Source: Aquificaceae bacterium (lineage in GTDB: Bacteria; Aquificota; Aquificia; Aquificales; Aquificaceae). Taken from it: a stretch of 10,607 nucleotides of DNA. The DNA lies in the NCBI GenBank assembly GCA_025057245.1, contig JANWYC010000022.1, positions 1-10,607 on the forward strand. The letters run 5' to 3'. The notes beneath the pieces were generated by a model. That model saw only the letters and a program-made list of their open reading frames with translations. It did no database searches and was not told where the DNA came from. Each line of letters opens with the position of its first letter. Position 1 is the stretch's first letter. The position numbers and the translations under genes are program-made. This document shows, piece after piece, positions 10,261-10,607 of the stretch.

Positions 10261-10607
10261 GCGAGAACGTTTGAGAATTATCTCATGGGCATATGACAAT
10301 AACTCTACACCGCATGTGGAAAAACATAAAAAACTTAGCTTCAAAAGTGTCATAAGATTCCAGATAATGAACCTTACCAATACAAATACACTCGCAAGCT
10401 CGTGTAGCCTCGTATCATCCCTATCACTACAAGCCCTCCTCACATTCCCAAACAACTGCTCAACCTTATACCTACTCCGCTCACATATCTTCCTCTAATA
10501 CCTCTCATCCTCATACCTCTCCTTTACTAACTTCCTGTATCTATTCCTCACCTCTTGCCTCGTCCTCTCACTTATCGGAGTTACACACTTGATTTGTCTC
10601 TGCTCAA
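10252..10607 (-). pseudogene. C-terminal remnant of a DDE transposase (IS4/IS5-like) with in-frame stop, runs off right edge
   Basis: From the right edge one minus-strand frame reads VTPISERTRQEVRNRYRKL, then KERYEDERY, meets TAG at 10497-10495, and continues RKICERSRYKVEQLFGNVRR, then DTRLHELASVFVLVRFIIWN, to TAG at 10254-10252. The arginine-rich block with KVEQLFGNVRR resembles the region around the catalytic glutamate of IS4/IS5-type DDE transposases, whose C-terminus typically ends in a hydrophobic helix such as LASVFVLVRFIIWNLM. About 35 residues after that helix look like read-through past the true end. The internal stop shows the copy is inactive, unless the element is translated by suppression. 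The N-terminal half and the other insertion end lie outside the window. Exact IS family is uncertain. Confidence 0.7.

Noticed and set aside
10271..10498. Plus-strand frame opposite the transposase remnant
   Set aside because: The minus strand has the recognisable transposase residues; the plus-strand frame is Ser/Leu-rich shadow sequence.

Overview
The window looks like a chromosomal segment of a Gram-negative thermophile, most likely an Aquificales member (Hydrogenobacter/Thermocrinis/Aquifex type). The grounds are lipid A and Kdo genes (lpxC, kdsB), a citramalate synthase, a compact DnaG primase of about 510 residues, arginine codons that are mostly AGG/AGA, Lys/Glu-rich proteins, essential genes scattered without their usual partners, and very tight packing. 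This placement rests on protein character, not on a database match.

Layout, left to right. Positions 2-406 hold the C-terminal end of a RAMP protein that resembles the type III CRISPR effector subunit Csm5, cut by the window edge. After about 210 bp without a gene comes a plus-strand block of cimA (619-2202), a small exported protein (2207-2584), the periplasmic protease ctpA (2586-3827) and tsaD (3805-4809). A 230-bp convergent gap with hairpins, a 12-bp repeat and a possible decayed small gene separates tsaD from dnaG on the minus strand (5040-6575). dnaG and hemD (6593-7288) diverge from start codons only 17 bp apart. hemD is followed by lpxC (7308-8147), whose 3' end overlaps the 3' end of the opposing kdsB (8072-8791) by 76 bp. 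kdsB overlaps by 4 bp an upstream gene for a coiled-coil protein with a C-terminal membrane anchor (8788-9105). The gap up to 9476 has only a doubtful 56-codon plus-strand ORF. On the minus strand, grpE (9668-10216) is followed, with a one-base overlap, by a 63-codon gene broken by one in-frame TAA (9477-9668). A transposase remnant with an in-frame TAG lies directly upstream of grpE and runs off the right edge.

How the genes relate: most are housekeeping. They cover keto-acid synthesis for isoleucine (cimA), envelope proteolysis (ctpA), t6A tRNA modification (tsaD), replication priming (dnaG), tetrapyrrole synthesis (hemD), LPS synthesis (lpxC, kdsB) and the Hsp70 cycle (grpE). The clustering seems to be compaction rather than one pathway.

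The most distinctive signal is in gene starts. Seven or eight genes have a TATAAT-like hexamer ending only 5-10 (up to 10) nt before the start codon and no convincing Shine-Dalgarno, which suggests leaderless or nearly leaderless mRNAs. ctpA, inside an operon, has a clear Shine-Dalgarno instead. I found no complete new multi-gene system. The most notable leads are the leaderless promoter pattern, the 17-bp dnaG/hemD divergent gap, the lpxC/kdsB overlap, the broken small gene after grpE, and the type III CRISPR gene end at the left edge.
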